Below, in pieces: positions 37,997-48,912 of a stretch of DNA of 64,000 bases; within the stretch, counting starts at the first letter, position 1, and each line of letters starts with the position of its first letter. The stretch lies in contig QLII01000001.1 in NCBI GenBank assembly GCA_003259005.1, positions 2,248,501 to 2,312,500 of the forward strand, in the 5' to 3' direction. Under the pieces are notes generated by a model. The model made no database searches and had not been told where the DNA came from. It saw nothing but the letters and a program-made list of their open reading frames with translations. Position numbers and translations under genes: made by a program. The stretch is from Spirosoma telluris. Its GTDB lineage: Bacteria; Bacteroidota; Bacteroidia; Cytophagales; Spirosomataceae.

Positions 37997-37999
37997 GAC

Positions 38000-38494
38000 T
38001 TAGTCGGGTATGATATGGAGCGACTGATCGAGAGTCAAAAGTGGTCGATCATCAATGACCATGGTGTTTGACATCCGGTCATGCATACCAATGGGGTTTT
38101 CCCGCAAAAATGTGAACGCATCCAAAGGGATAGCCCGGACCAAATTACGGACTAATACGGTAGAAAAATCTGGCTTTTGACCCTGTTTATTCACAACTTT
38201 TGTTTTTGTAATGATCTTACCAAGCGTTTTACCTAACCAGGTTTTAAAGATAACATAGTAGGTACTATAGAACAGAGTGCCAATCAGGCGATCGACCAGT
38301 GGATTTATTGGCTCGAACGAATAGCCTATTTCTGGATAAATCAGCATCACAATCAAGCCAATTGTAAAGACAATGATGTAAAAAAACACCAAGTCAAGTA
38401 GAAAATTAGCTAAGCGTTTTAGCCGACTTGTGGGTGTAACTAAGTTACCTAATAATTCGTCGGCATTAAGTAAATCGCGGGAAAGGGTATCCAT
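38000..38494 (-). CDS. RDD family membrane protein
   Basis: A 164-aa inner-membrane protein. The RDD pattern lies in RLKRLANFLLDLVFFYIIVFTIGLIVMLIY, where the usual Arg-Asp-Asp is partly replaced (R...N..LD). A second hydrophobic region (LIGTLFYSTYYVIFKTWLGKTLGK) and the conserved KTKVVNKQGQKPDF and VRNLVRAIPLDAFTFL follow. RDD proteins act as small transporters or channels in some bacteria; the role here is unknown. It precedes ogt by 3 bases. Confidence 0.85.
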   Translation of the reverse strand: MDTLSRDLLNADELLGNLVTPTSRLKRLANFLLDLVFFYIIVFTIGLIVMLIYPEIGYSFEPINPLVDRLIGTLFYSTYYVIFKTWLGKTLGKIITKTKVVNKQGQKPDFSTVLVRNLVRAIPLDAFTFLRENPIGMHDRMSNTMVIDDRPLLTLDQSLHIIPD

Positions 38495-38583
38495 GCTGGT
38501 GAATAGTTCAGATTAAAACAGGTCGAAATTTAAGACGAACTACAGAAAAGCAATCGTTGCTGTACTCATTTTTCTACGCACAA

Positions 38584-38665
38584 ATAAAGCTCCTGAGAAA
38601 GAGAAATTTGCGGCCCATTTCACCTAAATGATGCACGGCAAATTTCTCCTTCTCAGGAGCTTTAT
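38584..38665. terminator. 28-bp inverted repeat between DUF892 and RDD genes
   Basis: Arms 38584-38611 and 38638-38665 (ATAAAGCTCCTGAGAA...) match with one mismatch around a 26-nt loop. It lies just after the stop of the DUF892 gene and is a likely transcript end. Confidence 0.7.
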
Positions 38666-38696
38666 CAGACTAAATTCTACTTAGTTCAGGCCTGGC

Positions 38697-39413
38697 CTAG
38701 ACCCCCGATGTGCCAGCCAGTGGTGTACTGGCATTGCTACTATACGTAGTACCAGTCGCGTTACTGTTTCGACTCGGATCGTCGTAGCGAGTACCATCGG
38801 GATTAACGACTCCCCATTTATTAAAGTCATCGGCGTCATCATCGTTCCGGGAAGATGACGCATTATCTTCCGATGAAGCTCGACTGTTGACAAAGGACTC
38901 TGCCAGGATCGTTAGCTTTTTATCCGCATTTTTCTCTTCGTTCAGCGTTTGTTCCAACAATCGTGCAGCCTGCTGATAACCCAGAACCTGCGCCAGCGTA
39001 ACAACTGAACCATAAGACGCGATTTCATGATGTTCGATCTTCTGCCCGGCAATAATCAACCCGGCATCGCGGGTCAATGAACCTGTGTCAGTGTTTGAGA
39101 CGAGCCGTTGTGCATCATCGACCAATCCGTCAATAGCATCGCAGGAACCCTCTTCCGAATCTACGCCAATGCTACTGAATACCTGTTCCAGCCGGGCTAC
39201 CTGATTTCGGGTTTCTTCCTGATGTTGCAGAAAAGCATTCCGCACTTCATCGGTGGTAGCGGCATCAGCCTGCTCCCCCAGTGCGTCTATAGCCTGTTTT
39301 TCAGCGTAATAAATATCCTTGAGTTCATTAACGAACAAACCCTTGAGGCCTTCCTGTGTTTCCGTGTCTGTACCGCCGAAAAAGTTAGCGATGCGTTCTC
39401 CAAACGTTGCCAT
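38697..39413 (-). CDS. Ferritin-like DUF892 (YciE/YciF) protein with acidic tail
   Basis: A 238-aa protein. A four-helix ferritin-like core covers residues 20-175 with the metal-type residues expected for DUF892: FVNELKDIYYAEKQAIDAL, FLQHQEETRNQVARLEQVF, IIAGQKIEHHEIASYGS and LLEQTLNEEKNADKKLT. These Glu/His positions fit a di-iron site. The last 60 residues are low-complexity (ASSSRNDDDADD and Ser/Thr-rich) and probably disordered. YciE/YciF-type proteins respond to stress, including osmotic and oxidative stress; the reaction is unproven. Confidence 0.88.
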   Translation of the reverse strand: MATFGERIANFFGGTDTETQEGLKGLFVNELKDIYYAEKQAIDALGEQADAATTDEVRNAFLQHQEETRNQVARLEQVFSSIGVDSEEGSCDAIDGLVDDAQRLVSNTDTGSLTRDAGLIIAGQKIEHHEIASYGSVVTLAQVLGYQQAARLLEQTLNEEKNADKKLTILAESFVNSRASSEDNASSSRNDDDADDFNKWGVVNPDGTRYDDPSRNSNATGTTYSSNASTPLAGTSGV

Positions 39414-39572
39414 AATTACTGTGGTTTTGAGTTTAATTAAACTGGTTTTACCTGCTTTTGTACCAATTTCGGGCCAACCGCTGATAGTCTTACAGTTACG
39501 ATTTTGTAGCAGACGAATGTGTTTCTATTTTTCTACAGAATCTGTAGACTATAAAGACCAGTACCCCACATC

Positions 39573-39664
39573 TGTAGCGTGAACCTCTGGTCCGCGTAGC
39601 CAAAGGCTAAGATGAACCTGTATTTTCTAGTCTTCGGCTATGCGAACCAGAAGTTCACGCTACA
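39573..39664. repeat. Long imperfect inverted repeat TGTAGCGTGAAC...
   Basis: Arms 39573-39609 and 39631-39664 pair with a few mismatches and one gap (TGTAGCGTGAACCTCTGGTC against GAACCAGAAGTTCACGCTACA). It fills the interval 39414-39716 together with the terminator at 39672. Confidence 0.72.
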
Positions 39665-39671
39665 TAAAAAA

Positions 39672-39694
39672 GCCTGACTTGAATCAAGTCAGGC
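39672..39694. terminator. Palindromic terminator, GCCTGACTTGA dyad
   Basis: GCCTGACTTGA and TCAAGTCAGGC are perfect complements about a single central base. The flanks are A-rich on both sides (AAAAAA before, ATAAAAAA after). It lies downstream of the sugar dehydrogenase gene (minus) and suits termination of that transcript. Confidence 0.75.
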
Positions 39695-39716
39695 GTATAA
39701 AAAACAAGTCGTGGGA

Positions 39717-40933
39717 TTAGTTAGAACTCAATTTTAGAATCTTACCACTATAGTCGCAGAGATAGAGTTCATTTTTCTGATCTTCACCGAAGGCCGAAAT
39801 AGCCCCGGCACCTGAAACGATCTCCTGATTCGTAGCGGCTTTCGCCCCATTCTGGGTTAACGCCCAGACACGGCCGCTGGCGTAATCGGCGTAGATGTAC
39901 TTGCCACTTAACGCTGCATTGGCTGAACCACGATATACATAGCCCCCGTGATAGACACATTGCCGTTGTCATGGGAATATTGCCAGATCGGCGCTTTCAA
40001 ATCCGCAGCATTGACCGTATTATCTTTTGCGTTGTAATCAGCATTCCCTTCCTTGATCCGCCAGCCGTAATTCCCTCCTTTCGTAACGATATCTACTTCT
40101 TCGATGGCATTTTGACCTACATCACCCACCCAGAGTTGACCTTTCTCATCGAAGCTGATTCGCCAAGGATTTCGTAGACCATAAGCAAAGATTTCTTCCC
40201 GATAGCCATTGGTGTTCCCTTTAAACGGATTGTCAGCAGGAATACCGTACTGGCCTTTGTCGGTACTGTTTACATCGACGCGCAGGATTTTCCCTAACCA
40301 GCTTGCCCGGTTCTGACCATTGTTCTGTGGATCGCCCCCGCTGCCCCCATCACCGGTAGACACATACAGGTAACCATCTGGCCCGAACAAAACCTTTCCG
40401 CCATTATGATTGGCATAGGGTTGGTCAAAACGAAACAGAATCACCTCCGAAGCAGGGTCTACCGTCGATGCATCGGCTGATGATGCTTTGAAACGGCTCA
40501 CAATCGTTTCGCGGGGATTGCTTTTCGTATAGTTAACGTAGAATAACCCATTCTGCTTGAAATCAGGATGAAAGGCCAGCCCCAGCAATCCCATTTCACC
40601 ACCCGACGCCACCTTTGAGCGAATATCTAAATATGTAGCTACCGAAGCGGCATTGGCATCATTTTCAAATACCCGAATGCGTCCGGCCTGCTCCACCACA
40701 AACACCCGGTTGGTTCCATCATTTGCATAAGTATACTCAACTGGCGAATCGAATGTCAATTTTGGATAGGCGTTCACAACTTTTGTAAGCCCTGTTCCGG
40801 ACGTACTTCCGGTCGTATCAGCCACAATAGCATCAGCTTGTTTTTCCGGCTTACAGGCCAATGCGACGAGCCAGGAAACGCCCGAGGTAGCAATCAGGGA
40901 AATGACAAACGTGACGATCGTTTTACTAAACAT
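39717..40933 (-). CDS. PQQ-type glucose/sorbosone dehydrogenase-like protein, one frame break
   Basis: An exported six-bladed beta-propeller of about 405 aa. The start at ATG 40933 gives a signal or lipoprotein anchor (TSGVSWLVALAC, cysteine followed by KPEKQ). Family segments are VFVVEQAGRIRVFEND, GLLGLAFHPDFKQNGLFYVNYT, GGKVLFGPDGYLYVSTGDGG, EIFAYGLRNPWRISFD and GNYGWRIKEG. A break in the C run 39943-39947 hides the end. One more G restores GGYVYRGSANAALSGKYIYADYASG and the tail to ILKLSSN. Many relatives oxidise aldoses with PQQ; others have no known activity. Nothing nearby points to a PQQ pathway. Confidence 0.87.
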
Positions 40934-41182
40934 GAGGACTCCATACAATTGGTTTCTAAAAATTTATGGTGCAAATCGGGTTCCAATTTCTGTTGGCGAA
41001 CTTTGCGGCCCGCATTTTGTTCCAAAATCATAGAATCTCTTAGATATGTACTCTGGTTTTGTTCGTTCAACGAATACACACTAAGGTAGTGTTTCCACAG
41101 AACGGGGTGCAGATTCTACTATACTTGAACCCAATAATCAAAACTCAGTAGTGCATGTTGATTTAATAACCAACACAATACG

Positions 41183-42027
<845 letters not shown>

Positions 42028-42106
42028 TAGTCTATAGTCACCAGTTACTAGTCGTTAGTAGAATAGCAGTACATTTGCTGACTATTTATTACTAACCATT
42101 ATTGGG

Positions 42107-42457
42107 ATGAAAGTAACTCGCTTTGAAGACATAATCGCTTGGCAGAAGGCTCAGGATTTGGCCGTTATGATTTACGAAAAGTTTTATCAATCCAAAGAAT
42201 ACAGTTTTAAAGACCAGATATTTCGAGCTTCTGTATCTGTATCTAATAACATTGCAGAAGGCTTCGAACGGAGTAGTGATAACGACTTTGCTCGAAGCCT
42301 CTTTATTTCAAAAGGCTCCAACTCTGAAGTAAAGTCAATGCTATATTTAGCCCAACGACTGCACTTTATTAATGAGAAAGACTTAAAAGATGGCCTTTAT
42401 CTTTGCGATGAAATTGGTCGTATTCTAAATGGCTTCATTAATGCGTTGAAGAAATAA
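42107..42457 (+). CDS. Four-helix-bundle protein (S23 / 23S rRNA IVP-like)
   Basis: A 116-aa helical protein with the S23 family pattern: start FEDIIAWQKAQDLAVMIYE, then FKDQIFRASVSVSNNIAEGFER, FARSLFISKGSNSEVKSMLYLA and a last helix LYLCDEIGRILNGFINAL. Relatives were first noted in intervening sequences of 23S rRNA genes, but free copies are scattered in Bacteroidota genomes. The function is unknown. It lies between cysE and cysK, which are usually adjacent, so it may have been inserted there. A short 5' region with 9-mer-like TAGT words (42027-42060) and CTAGCGACTGAAGACTATTGACTAC after its stop may be remnants of the inserted unit. Confidence 0.85.
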   Translation: MKVTRFEDIIAWQKAQDLAVMIYEKFYQSKEYSFKDQIFRASVSVSNNIAEGFERSSDNDFARSLFISKGSNSEVKSMLYLAQRLHFINEKDLKDGLYLCDEIGRILNGFINALKK

Positions 42458-42510
42458 CCTATCTGAACTCGGCAGCATGCTAGCGACTGAAGACTATTGA
42501 CTACTAATTC

Positions 42511-43418
42511 ATGAAAGCAACCACTATTCTCGATACCATTGGCCAGACGCCACATGTGCGAATTAATCGCCTATTTCCAGGCTACGAAGTCTGGACGAAG
42601 TTAGAGCGGGCCAACCCTGGCGCGAGCATCAAAGACCGGATTGCCTTGGCCATGATTGAAGATGCCGAAGCCAAGGGCTTACTGACCTCCGACAGTACCA
42701 TTATCGAACCCACTTCCGGTAATACAGGCATTGGTTTGGCTCTGGTTGCCGCCGTAAAAGGGTATAAGGTCATCCTGGTCATGCCCGAATCCATGAGTAT
42801 CGAACGCCGGAAAATTATGGCGGCTTATGGGGCCGAATTTGACTTGACGCCCCGCGAGAAAGGCATGAAAGGGGCCATTGAACGGGCGCATGAACTGGTT
42901 TCCCTAACGCCCGGTGCCTGGATGCCCCAACAGTTTGAGAATGCCGCCAATATCGATATTCATGTGCGCACGACAGCCCAGGAAATTCTGGCTGACTTCC
43001 CTGAGGGTTTTGATGTCCTCATTACAGGTGTTGGTACAGGGGGACACATCACCGGTGTGGGGCAGGTACTAAAAGAGAAGTTTCCGAACCTGAAAATCTA
43101 CGCGGTAGAACCGGAGTTGTCGCCCGTTATTAGCGGGGCGCGCCGGGCCCACACCCCATACAGGGCATTGGCGCGGGCTTTATTCCGCAAAACCTGCATA
43201 CCGATCTGCTGGACGGCACTATTCAGGTTAGCAAAGACGAAGCCTATGAAATGGCCCGTCGATCAGCGAAAGAAGAAGGCATCTTTGTCGGCGTTTCATC
43301 TGGCGCATCCCTGGCAGCCGTTGCCAAAAAACTCCCTGATATTGCCCCCGGTAGCCGAATTTTAACGTTCTGTTATGATACGGGCGAGCGGTATTTATCG
43401 ATAGAAGGGTTATATTAG
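42511..43418 (+). CDS. cysK: Cysteine synthase (O-acetylserine sulfhydrylase), one frame break
   Basis: A PLP enzyme of about 302 aa that converts O-acetylserine and sulfide to cysteine. The PLP lysine is in [11 protein letters not shown], the substrate loop is [12 protein letters not shown], the phosphate loop is [12 protein letters not shown], and the C-terminal serine is in [11 protein letters not shown]. The break is in the G run 43135-43138. One G restores the beta8-alpha9 loop ([18 protein letters not shown]) and the end SIEGLY. It works with the cysE product upstream. Confidence 0.93.
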
Positions 43419-43441
43419 CAATTAGTTACTTCAGTAAAATA

Positions 43442-43558
43442 GGTGGAGTGGGTGAAGTAGGTGAAGTGAGTGAACGAAGTGTAGTGAGTGCATTCTGTAT
43501 ACGAGCAACTTCACACACAACCCCCACTTCACGTACTTCGCTCATTCCACCTATTTCA
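43442..43558. repeat. Inverted repeat of 9-bp GGTGAAGTR units
   Basis: The left side 43442-43486 is five 9-bp units (GGTGGAGTG, GGTGAAGTA, GGTGAAGTG, AGTGAACGA, AGTGTAGTG). The right side (about 43508-43558) holds the complementary words imperfectly. It lies between cysK and the YitT gene. The 9-bp periodicity is shared with other repeats here although the sequence differs. Confidence 0.75.
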
Positions 43559-43584
43559 TTTATACCACCTACTCAACTACCAGT

Positions 43585-44453
43585 ATGACGCGACAGCCTT
43601 CTACGTTCAGGACAATTAAAGACACTATTTTCATTATTGCGGGCGTGCTCAGCGCGGGAATGGGCATTAAAGGTTTTCTAACGTCCAGCCATTTCATCGA
43701 CGGAGGGGTTACGGGAATTTCTATGCTACTGGCCACTTTATTTAGCATTCCTCTACCCATCTGGCTACTAGTTATTAACCTGCCGTTTATAGGGCTGGGT
43801 TACCGTCAGTTTGGACGCCAGTTTGCCATTAAAAGCACATTAGCCATTGCCGGACTTTCACTCAGTCTGGCCATTATTCCCTACCCCGACGTTACCCCTG
43901 ATTTTTTGCTGACGGCCGTTTTTGGAGGATTCTTTATTGGTGCAGGTATTGGACTGGCTATGCGGGGGGAGCGGTACTGGACGGGACGGAAATTGCGGCT
44001 TTACTCATTAGCCGCAGTAGTCCAATTCTGAAAGTTAGTGACGTTATTTTAGTACTTAACGTACTCATTTTCGCGGCTGCCGCTTTCTTTCTGGGTATCA
44101 ATCCGGCATTGTATTCCATGATTACCTACTTCGCAGCGTCCAAAACGGTCGATTTCGTTATTCACGGTATTGAGGAGTACACGGCCATTTTAATCATTTC
44201 CAAAAACCCCGAACCAATTCGGGAACAGATTATTGCAAAAGGTTGGGGCATAACCATTCTGAAAGGCCAGGGAGGCTATGGCAAACATGGTAGCCATCAG
44301 GATATTGCCACCGTTCTATATACCGTCATAACCCGACTGGAAATCAGCCGATTGCGCACAATCGTCTTAGAACTTGACCCTAATGCCTTCATTATTCAGC
44401 ATAGTGTCGATGACGTGGCAGGAGGAAAAGTGAAGAGTCTGCCTATGCATTGA
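43585..44453 (+). CDS. YitT family membrane protein (DUF161-DUF2179), one frame break
   Basis: An inner-membrane protein of about 289 aa. It has five hydrophobic segments including IIAGVLSAGMGIKGFLTSSHFIDGGVTGISMLLATLF and LTAVFGGFFIGAGIGLAMRGG, and a C-terminal cytoplasmic DUF2179 domain (YTAILIISKNPEPIREQII, GWGITILKGQGGYG, VVITRLEISRLRTIV-like strands). The G run 43964-43969 is one base short. The restored part is GGAVLDGTEIAALLISRSSPILKVSDVIL. YitT proteins are widespread; some are linked to metabolite or amino-acid export, but no role is certain. Confidence 0.87.
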
Positions 44454-44460
44454 TTACTTT

Positions 44461-44539
44461 GTCAAGGGTTGTCAGAAATGGTCATAAGTTGATTTTCAAT
44501 TGCTTGACTACGCCTGACAATCCTTGACAACTCATGACT
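44461..44539. repeat. Inverted repeat built on TTGTCAAGG words
   Basis: The left side (44461-44490, GTCAAGGGTTGTCAGAAATG) and right side (44512-44539, CGCCTGACAATCCTTGACAA) are imperfect complements. It follows the YitT stop. The next 200 bases up to the TonB gene show no other feature. Confidence 0.6.
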
Positions 44540-44738
44540 ATTTATTCGGCTTATGGCAGAGCATTTAGTCAATAAGCAAATCCTTCTCCCGGTAAGTGGT
44601 GGTAGAAGTAGCCGGTATCAACTAAATCTTGATGTCCGCTGATACTCATTTTTGCCCGTTTATGGAGAAATGCCGCGCTGAGGGTACGTTTTGGGCTCTT
44701 TTATCTGGTTTTCCAGGTTGACCTAAACAGCGTATTCT

Positions 44739-47173
44739 ATGCACTTCTCTCTACGCGTTTTTCTTCTTTTTCTTCTCCTGATGGCTGGGCGAGCCGATTT
44801 ATACGCTAAATCCGGCCCTATTCTCACAGGCATTGTACGTGATCCGGCAGGCACAACTGTAGAATTTGCCACAATCGCCCTACACCGTGCCTCCGACTCG
44901 GTCGTTGTTAAAACAGAGTTCAGCGATGCGACCGGGGCATTTCGCTTTGAACAGCTTCCGGCAGGAAATTATTTCGTGTCAGCCTCGCAAGTTGGTTTCG
45001 AGCGGGTTCAGACTGCTCCCTTCGTTGTGTCGTCAACCGATCAGACATTAGCCCCAATTCAGCTAAAATCCAGCGCTAAAACTCAGTTGAAGGAGGTTAC
45101 CGTGCAGGCACGCAAACCCCTGTTTGAACGCGAAACGGATCGTATTGTGGTCAATGTTGAAGGAAGTACGCTGAGTGCCGGAGCAACTTCGCTGGAGATT
45201 CTAAGTCGGTCGCCGGGTGTAACGGTCGATCAGAATGACAATCTTGCACTACGGGGAAGACAGGGCGTTCTGGTACTTATCGACGGTAAACGAGTGCCTA
45301 TGACTGGTGCCGAACTGGGCGAAATGTTGCGTGCACTTCCGGCAAATTCGATTGAGAAAATTGAGCTAATTACCAATCCCCCTGCCAAATACGACGCGGC
45401 TGGCAGTGCAGGCATCATTGCGATTAAGCTCAAAAAAGATGGTCGGCAGGGTACGAATGGCAGTGTGAACACCAGCTATGGCTACGGAAAGTATGGTAAG
45501 TTTACAAGTGGACTTTCCTTGAATCATCGACATAAAAAACTAAACATCTTCGGAAACTATACCTATAGCGACCGAAACCAGTTCAGTCAATTTATGCTGC
45601 ATCGGGATTTCTTCCAGAACAATCAGTTCATTGGCAGCAGTGATCAGGATAACCTGGGAAAAACGCACTGGGTCTCAAATACCTATCGCGCTGGCCTGGA
45701 CTATACCCTGTCGAAACGGACGACCTTTGGTGCCGTAGTGAATGGATTGGTGAACCATGCCGAAGCGAGTATTCCAAATGTCACTCAAACCTACGACGAG
45801 TTAGGTCGCTTGCAATCAAGCTACCAGTCGGCCAATCACCGGATGCTGGAAACCCCGAATACAGCGGCTAACCTAAATCTGAAACACAGTTTCGACTCAA
45901 CAGGTCGTCGTGAACTGACGGCTGATGTCGACTTCGCCCACTACGGCATTCACCGGCTCCAAAATCTGGCGACTACGTTTATTGTCCCCATTCAGCCAGC
46001 AGCTATACTCGACGGCAAACTAGATGGGGCCTGAATATCAGTTCGTTCAAAGCTGATTACATGTATACGTTTCCGAACAAAACCCGGCTGGAAGGAGGTA
46101 TTAAATCGAGTTGGGTGCATTCGGATAACGATGTGTTGTTCACCAACAGCAGCGAGGGAAAAAGTGTAGTAGACACCGGAAAGAGTAATCAGTTTCGCTA
46201 CGATGAAAACATCAATGCCGCCTACCTGAACATCAACACAACAGTCAAAAAGACATCTGTTCAGATAGGCCTTCGTGGTGAACAAACCAATGCCCGAGGG
46301 TTACAGCTAATTGGCAACAACAGCTTTGAACGGCATTATTTTCAATTTTTCCCCAGCGTATTTATCAAACAAACCGTGTCGAAAACGCAGGATATAAGCC
46401 TGTCGTTAAGTCGCCGGATTGATCGCCCGACTTACAATCAGCTCAATCCGTTCCGGGCCTATATCGACGCGACGACCTATTTTTCGGGTAATCCATCGTT
46501 GTTTCCGCAGTTAAGCTATAATATCGAACTGACGCACACCTTTAAGCAGAAGTTCATGACCTCTATTAGCTACAGTCGTACTGATCAGCCCATCATTAGT
46601 GTTATCCAACCAGCACCCGAAGGAAACCGTCAGGCTGTCTCGACCTTTCAGAATCTAACCCGCTCTGATTATTACGGACTGACGTTAACCATTCCGGTTC
46701 AACCAGCCAAGTGGTGGACGATGGACAACAACGTCGTTGCGTTTTATAATCAATTCATTGGCGATCTGGCAGGCACCTCACTTAACCAGGGCTTGCCTGC
46801 CTTTACAATCAACAATACGAATACATTTACGTTAGGCCGCGGTTGGACGGCGGATCTGGCAGGTAATTACCAGTCGCGACAGCTTTATGGATTTCTGGAT
46901 ATTCGGCCGTTGGGCCAGCTCAATGTTGGTCTTCAGAAAACAATGTGGGCCAGGAAGGGAACGCTACGCTTAAATATGACCGATGCCTTTTACACGAGTC
47001 CACTACACGCTACCTCGACCTATGCCAACTACGTGGAGAAATTCTACCAACGGCAGGATACACGAATTGCCACGGCTTCTCTTACCTACCGATTCGGTAG
47101 CGAAACCGTACCGCAATCACGGCGACGATCAGGCGGGGCTGAAGATGAAAAACGCCGGGCGGGGGGAGTGTAG
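44739..47173 (+). CDS. TonB-dependent outer-membrane receptor (OMP_b-brl_3 type), one frame break
   Basis: An outer-membrane protein of about 811 aa. A signal peptide (FLLFLLLMAGRADLYAKS) precedes a carboxypeptidase-regulatory-like domain (ILTGIVRDPAGTTVEFATIAL), a plug-like domain (EILSRSPGVTVDQNDNLALRGRQGVLVLIDGKR, IEKIELITNPPAKYDAAGSAGIIAIKLKK) and a beta-barrel of the outer-membrane-beta-barrel-protein-3 type. The break is in the G run 46026-46029; one G restores LDGGLNISSFKADYMYTF. It has no SusD partner, so it is not a glycan importer of the SusC type; metals, peptides or other ligands are possible. It stands alone on the plus strand. Confidence 0.88.
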
Positions 47174-47188
47174 AAGCAGTTAGTCGTT

Positions 47189-47242
47189 AATTGGTTAAGT
47201 GAGTGATTGGTTCATAAATAGCAATCACTCACTTAACCAATT
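47189..47242. terminator. 21-bp perfect inverted repeat between convergent genes
   Basis: AATTGGTTAAGTGAGTGATTG (47189-47209) and its exact complement (47222-47242) flank a 12-nt loop. It lies between the ends of the TonB receptor (plus) and the NmrA-like gene (minus), so it probably ends both transcripts. The arm contains the 9-bp-type word GGTTAAGTGAGTGATTGG. Confidence 0.8.
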
Positions 47243-47253
47243 ATCAACTTCAC

Positions 47254-48117
47254 TCAATTACCTGATGCAAACTGTTCCAATGTAGTGGTTGGCTTACCCA
47301 AGTCGTTCCAGGTTTGCGTTGCTTCGAATGTTTCAGGGTAGTTGTTCAGTGCTTCCGTAATGTGCCAGCCATAGTTTGCCTGAGCCGAAAAGGCGCGACC
47401 AAGCCGCATCAGGAACGGTGGAGTTGTCAGAATCCGTAGCTTTTCGTTTCGATAAGCAGCGACGAATCGTTCGGCAGCTTCGTGCTGCGTGACGGCTTCC
47501 GGTCCCTGAATAACATACTCCTGGTTCTGGCCATCCTTCGCAATCTGAAAGGCCCGGACAACCTGCTTGCCATAGTCGCTCGCCGAAACGTACCAGGGTT
47601 GCACAGCAGAGCGGCCTACCAATAGGATAAACCGGCCGACGCGCTGCGTGCCGTTTATCGAGTCCATGAAGCAGGAGGGATAAAAAATGCTGTAGGAAAT
47701 TCCAGAAGCTTTGACGCACCGAACTGCTTCCTGCTTTACCTGAAATACCCACCAGTTAAACTTGTTCATGCCCTGATAACGCATGACGATGGATGACAGA
47801 TAGGCAATTCGCTGGACACCCGCTAACCTGGCAGCCCGAATCAGATTGGTCAATCCTTCAGCTTCCGTGTGAAAATCGGTCTGCTTCTCATTTTGCTTAA
47901 TAGAGAGGTTCAGGTAAACCGTATCTATCCCCTGCAAGGCTTCGGCCAAGCCTGCTACCTTACGTAAATCGCCTGGAACAACTTCGGAATCAGGAAATAA
48001 TTGGCGTGTCTGGATCACATCACGCGCAATGATACGAGTAGCAAATCCAGCCTTGATAAGTTCATGCGCAACGGGTTGCCCGAGCATCCCCGTTGCGCCT
48101 ATGATGGCAACACGCAT
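47254..48117 (-). CDS. NmrA/atypical SDR NAD(P)-binding protein
   Basis: A 287-aa Rossmann-fold protein. The N-terminus VAIIGATGMLGQPVAHELIKAG is the GxxGxxG nucleotide motif. Next come GDLRKVAGLAEALQGIDTVYLNL, GVQRIAYLSSIV, and a tail with substrate-domain features (VQPWYVSASDYGKQVVRAF). It lacks a classical YxxxK pair, as in NmrA-like redox sensors and isoflavone-reductase-type enzymes. It starts 5 bases after the TetR gene's stop, so both form one transcript and the TetR protein likely controls it. Confidence 0.85.
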   Translation of the reverse strand: MRVAIIGATGMLGQPVAHELIKAGFATRIIARDVIQTRQLFPDSEVVPGDLRKVAGLAEALQGIDTVYLNLSIKQNEKQTDFHTEAEGLTNLIRAARLAGVQRIAYLSSIVMRYQGMNKFNWWVFQVKQEAVRCVKASGISYSIFYPSCFMDSINGTQRVGRFILLVGRSAVQPWYVSASDYGKQVVRAFQIAKDGQNQEYVIQGPEAVTQHEAAERFVAAYRNEKLRILTTPPFLMRLGRAFSAQANYGWHITEALNNYPETFEATQTWNDLGKPTTTLEQFASGN

Positions 48118-48122
48118 AAAGC

Positions 48123-48716
48123 CTACCGCAAATCGCGCACGAATCGACGCATCGTTTCGCGATAAACCTGTTCAGATTGTTCAAGCGGTTGCTCGTCTTT
48201 GAGCAGCATAGCCAGCGCAATCATTCCATGAGAGATGGACCACCACTGAAAATACAATCGTTTGATACTTTCTTCGGCTTTGGGAATAAACGAGAAGATC
48301 GTTTTGCAAACGATTCGGCTAACAGCTTGCATTGTTTCTGACTGATAGACAGGAATTGTGCAATAAGCGCCATCCAGATTATACATTACCTGATAGATTT
48401 CAGGGTTCTCACGGGCAAACTCCCATTGCACAAGTGAGATTTCGTACAGACGTTTTTCGGGGTCGCGGTAAAGACTATGAATTCGGTCGTATTCGCGGTA
48501 CAAGTGACTGAAACCTTCATTCCGGATTTCATCTAACAGCACATCTTTGCTGTCAAAATATTCATAAACAATAGGGGCACTATACTCAATTGCGTCCGCT
48601 ATTTTACGAATTGACACAGCCTGCCAGCCTTCCCGGCGCGCAATGGACTTAGCCGTTTTTACGATGCCAGAGCGAGTTTGCTCACGGCTACGCGGCTTGC
48701 GTTCAATAGTTTCCAT
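48123..48716 (-). CDS. TetR/AcrR family repressor
   Basis: A 197-aa regulator. The N-terminal HTH (IVKTAKSIARREGWQAVSIRKIADAIEYSAPIVYEYFDSKDVLLDEI) is a standard TetR DNA-binding unit. The C-terminal helical ligand domain includes WEFARENPEIYQVMYNLDGAY and FQWWSISHGMIALAMLL. It is upstream of, and almost touching, the NmrA-like gene. TetR regulators of this kind usually repress their own operon and respond to a small hydrophobic ligand. The 196-base gap upstream (48717-48912) is AT-rich and probably contains the operator, but no clear dyad was seen. Confidence 0.9.
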   Translation of the reverse strand: METIERKPRSREQTRSGIVKTAKSIARREGWQAVSIRKIADAIEYSAPIVYEYFDSKDVLLDEIRNEGFSHLYREYDRIHSLYRDPEKRLYEISLVQWEFARENPEIYQVMYNLDGAYCTIPVYQSETMQAVSRIVCKTIFSFIPKAEESIKRLYFQWWSISHGMIALAMLLKDEQPLEQSEQVYRETMRRFVRDLR

Positions 48717-48912
48717 AGGGTAGGTTATTACTACTTCAGTTAACGGTGTTAAACGGCCTGAAAACTACGGATTTATGATTGCATTGTCTACAGTTGATGT
48801 GATTTTCCTAAAAAAACTCCAATTATCTCTTTTTCGGTTGTTATACCAGCCTACCCTATAGACTAAAGGTTACCATTTTTACGTAGCCGATCACGTCTTG
48901 TCAACTACATAC

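Noticed and set aside
39717..40933. PQQ synthesis or dedicated oxidation pathway
   Set aside because: Only the beta-propeller protein is present; no partner gene supports it.
42107..42457. A 23S rRNA intervening sequence
   Set aside because: The S23-like gene is complete but no rRNA sequence flanks it.
43442..43558. CRISPR array or promoter cluster
   Set aside because: The units are 9-bp tandem words without spacers, and no gene-specific promoter pattern is present.
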